From the NCBI GenBank assembly GCA_023151335.1, contig JAKLJF010000122.1, positions 2,378-10,498 of the forward strand: a stretch of 8,121 nt of DNA. The letters are read 5' to 3'. The position numbers and the translations under genes were made by a program. Below are positions 6,289-8,121 of this stretch, piece by piece. The notes below the pieces were generated by a model, which was not told where the DNA came from, ran no database searches, and saw only the letters and a program-made list of their open reading frames with translations. Positions within the stretch are counted from its first letter, which is position 1; each line of letters opens with the position of its first letter. This DNA is from Thermoanaerobaculia bacterium (lineage in GTDB: Bacteria; Bacteroidota; Bacteroidia; Chitinophagales; Saprospiraceae).

Positions 6289-6969
6289 ATGAGTGTAGAA
6301 ACTGCTTCCGCACCTGCCGTTCAGGAAAGTAAAAAAGAAGGCCTGTTCTCTAAAAAGAACCGCCGTGCCCTCAGCGATCCGTTGGACGACAACAATCCGA
6401 TCACCGTGCAGGTGTTGGGTATCTGTTCTGCCCTTGCTGTTACGGTACAGGTGAAGCCGGCTATCATCATGGCCATTGGCGTTACCCTCGTAACCGCTTT
6501 CTCCAACCTCATCATCTCCGTGATCCGCGACTCCATACCCGGCCGCATCCGGATGATCGTGCAACTGGTGGTGGTCGCCTTGCTGGTGACCCTGGTCGAT
6601 CAGATTCTCAAGGCTTACATGTTCGACGTGAGTAAAAAACTGTCTGTTTTCGTCGGATTGATCATTACCAACTGCATCGTAATGGGACGGCTGGAAGCGT
6701 ATGCCATGTCGCAAAAGCCCTGGCCCTCCTTCCTCGATGGCATCGGCAACGGGTTGGGTTATGGGATCATCCTTGTGGTGGTGGCGATCATTCGCGAGGT
6801 GTTCGGTTCCGGCACGCTGCTCGGCTTTAAAGTGATCCCGCAATGGGCATACGACATGGGCTACGTGAATAACGGTATGATGATGCTGCCACCCATGGCG
6901 CTGTTCCTGATTGGTATTTATATCTGGATTCAGCGTGGCCGTAATCCTAAACTGTATAATGTATCCTAA
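6289..6969 (+). CDS. nqrD: Na+-translocating NADH:quinone oxidoreductase subunit D
   Basis: NqrD is an integral membrane subunit that pairs with NqrE in an inverted-topology arrangement and shares the intramembrane iron centre. The 226-residue product has about six hydrophobic segments and the hallmark stretches NPITVQVLGICSALAVT (36-52) and LIITNCIVMGRLEA (124-137). C46 and C129 correspond to the two iron-ligand cysteines (C29 and C112 in Vibrio). It also has PWPSFLDGIGNGLGYG (144-159). Compared with the typical 210-residue protein it carries an N-terminal extension of about 17 hydrophilic residues. The start is supported because no other in-frame ATG occurs before residue 61. It lies 33 bases after nqrC and 14 before nqrE. 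Confidence 0.96.
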   Translation: MSVETASAPAVQESKKEGLFSKKNRRALSDPLDDNNPITVQVLGICSALAVTVQVKPAIIMAIGVTLVTAFSNLIISVIRDSIPGRIRMIVQLVVVALLVTLVDQILKAYMFDVSKKLSVFVGLIITNCIVMGRLEAYAMSQKPWPSFLDGIGNGLGYGIILVVVAIIREVFGSGTLLGFKVIPQWAYDMGYVNNGMMMLPPMALFLIGIYIWIQRGRNPKLYNVS

Positions 6970-6983
6970 AACATCGCCATTCT

Positions 6984-7598
6984 ATGGAACACTTGCTCAA
7001 TATGCTGATCAAAGCCATCTTCGTGGAAAACGCGATTTTCGCCTTTTTCCTCGGGATGTGCTCTTATCTCGCGGTGTCGAAAAAAATAAAAACGGCTTTC
7101 GGACTGGGTATCGCCGTCATCTTTGTGATGGTGCTGACCACACCGTTGAATTACCTGATCCTGGAATATATGCTGAAAAAAGGCGCCCTTGGGTGGGTAC
7201 ACCCATCGCTGGAAACCGTCGATTTGACCTTCCTGGCCTTTATTCTCTTCATTTCCACGATTGCAGGCGCGGTGCAGCTGGTAGAAATGGTGGTGGAAAA
7301 ATTCAGCCCTACCCTGTACAACTCCCTCGGTATTTTCCTGCCGCTGATCACGGTGAACTGCTCTATTCTCGGCGCTTCGTTGTTCATGCAGGAACGCGAA
7401 TATAACTTTGTCGAAACGGCAGTCTTCTCGGTAGGTACGGGCACCGGCTTTTTCCTGGCGATTGTGCTCATGGCCGCCATTCGCGAACGGCTGCAATATT
7501 CCAATATCCCCAAACCTATGCACGGACTCGGCATCGCCATGATCATTACGGGCCTGATGGCCCTGGCCTTTTTGAGTTTTTCGGGTGTGCAACTGTAA
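6984..7598 (+). CDS. nqrE: Na+-translocating NADH:quinone oxidoreductase subunit E
   Basis: NqrE is the membrane partner of NqrD. The 204-residue product (family about 198) starts MEHLLNMLIKAIFVENAIFA and has about six hydrophobic segments. The two iron-ligand cysteines are C26 in FFLGMCSYLAVS (21-32) and C126 in LITVNCSILGAS (121-132), equivalent to C26 and C120 in Vibrio. The six-residue difference fits an insertion in the loop between them, around residues 62-78. SVGTGTGFFLAIVLMAAIRE (149-168) is also typical. It follows nqrD by 14 bases. A GC-rich hairpin begins at the last base of its stop codon. Confidence 0.96.
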   Translation: MEHLLNMLIKAIFVENAIFAFFLGMCSYLAVSKKIKTAFGLGIAVIFVMVLTTPLNYLILEYMLKKGALGWVHPSLETVDLTFLAFILFISTIAGAVQLVEMVVEKFSPTLYNSLGIFLPLITVNCSILGASLFMQEREYNFVETAVFSVGTGTGFFLAIVLMAAIRERLQYSNIPKPMHGLGIAMIITGLMALAFLSFSGVQL

Positions 7599-7618
7599 CG
7601 CCGTCTGCCAGACGGCGT
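7598..7618. other. GC-rich hairpin at the nqrE-nqrF junction
   Basis: ACGCCGTCT (7598-7606) and AGACGGCGT (7610-7618) form a perfect 9-bp stem with a 3-base GCC loop, beginning at the final A of the nqrE stop codon. On the plus strand an A run follows rather than a T run, so it is not a standard intrinsic terminator for the operon. On the minus strand the T run lies before, not after, the stem. A role in partial attenuation or in protecting the upstream mRNA 3' end is possible inference. Confidence 0.6.
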
Positions 7619-7677
7619 AAAAAATAAGTTTAAAAACGCCCCCTATAAAGCCATTCAAACCATAATCATTCACCATC

Positions 7678-8121
7678 ATGGTACCTATACTCACCAGCGG
7701 CATCGTAGTTTTCATCCTGGTCATCCTACTGCTGACCTTCCTGATCCTTTTAGCCAAGGAACGCCTGTTGCCACAAAAGGACGTAGTGCTTGTCGTGAAC
7801 GGCGACAAAGAGCACCCCCTGGTAGTAAAACCCGGCGGCACCCTGCTGAACACCCTCGCCGCCAACAAGCTGTTCCTGGCCTCGGCCTGCGGCGGCGGCG
7901 GCACCTGCGCCATGTGCAAATGCCAGGTATTTTCCGGCGGCGGGGAAGTGCTGGCCACTGAAACCAACCACCTCAACCGCAAACAGGTGCAGGATCATAT
8001 CCGGCTGGCCTGTCAGGTAAAGGTGAAGGAAGATATGGAAATCCGGGTGCCCGACGCGGTGTTCGGCGTGAAAAAATGGGAATGTACGGTCGTCTCGAAC
8101 GAGAACGTGTCCACCTATATC
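7678..8121 (+). CDS. nqrF: Na+-translocating NADH:quinone oxidoreductase subunit F, N-terminal part
   Basis: NqrF is the NADH-oxidising subunit, which feeds electrons via FAD and a [2Fe-2S] cluster into the complex. The frame is open from ATG 7678 to the right edge, 148 residues. It begins with one membrane helix (about 8-26), then a ferredoxin-like domain with VNGDKEHPL (40-48) and the cluster motif CGGGGTCAMCKC (71-82). The four ligands are C71, C77, C80 and C112 (in RLACQVKV), the same spacing as the Vibrio C70, C76, C79 and C111; C82 is an additional cysteine. The ferredoxin-reductase-like FAD and NADH domains begin near the edge (WECTVVSNENVSTYI) and are otherwise outside the window. It is 79 bases after nqrE, the longest gap among nqrB-F, with a hairpin in it. 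No clear Shine-Dalgarno is present. Confidence 0.95.
   Translation, partial: MVPILTSGIVVFILVILLLTFLILLAKERLLPQKDVVLVVNGDKEHPLVVKPGGTLLNTLAANKLFLASACGGGGTCAMCKCQVFSGGGEVLATETNHLNRKQVQDHIRLACQVKVKEDMEIRVPDAVFGVKKWECTVVSNENVSTYI

Noticed and set aside
6966..7982. 338-codon minus-strand open frame opposite nqrE and nqrF
   Set aside because: Low-complexity antisense shadow of nqrE/nqrF, without motifs or a plausible start signal.

Overview
The window most likely comes from a member of the Bacteroidota. The evidence is the protein character of the Nqr subunits (for example NqrA starting with an IRRGFDIKLKG-type segment and NqrF with CGGGGTCAMCKC), weak or absent Shine-Dalgarno sequences, and promoter-like sites that fit the TTTG / TAnnTTTG pattern of this phylum better than sigma70. 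Genus cannot be told from the sequence. The main genes are moderately GC-rich (sampled 60-base lines reach about 60%).

Layout: (1) 1-152, minus strand, is the N-terminus of a short-chain dehydrogenase/reductase running off the left edge. (2) 153-374 is a divergent intergenic region holding a 156-bp near-palindromic element (194-349) with 16-bp perfect terminal inverted repeats and a long, nearly perfect inner hairpin; it looks like a MITE-type or other palindromic intergenic repeat. (3) 375-1556, plus strand, is a class-V-fold PLP-dependent aminotransferase. (4) 1557-1770 is an AT-rich intergenic region with a candidate promoter just before nqrA. (5) 1771 to the right edge is the nqrABCDEF operon for the Na+-translocating NADH:quinone oxidoreductase, in canonical order, with nqrF cut by the window end. 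(6) Between nqrA and nqrB sits an unrelated, strikingly AT-rich gene (3209-4348, about 30% GC in sampled lines) for an unrecognised membrane protein. A 12-bp perfect inverted repeat brackets it.

How the genes work together: NqrF takes electrons from NADH through FAD and a [2Fe-2S] centre (four cysteines visible). NqrD and NqrE together supply the intramembrane iron centre (C46 and C129 of NqrD, C26 and C126 of NqrE). NqrB and NqrC carry covalent FMN on threonine (SGAT in NqrB, SGGT in NqrC). NqrA is the peripheral cytoplasmic subunit. Electron flow to quinone drives Na+ export. The flavin transferase ApbE needed for the covalent FMNs is not in the window.

The most unusual points are the foreign-looking membrane gene splitting an otherwise tightly packed respiratory operon, with its bracketing inverted repeat, and the large palindrome in the divergent promoter region, whose two arms both contain outward-facing promoter-like sequences. 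No RNA gene, CRISPR array or transposase was seen.
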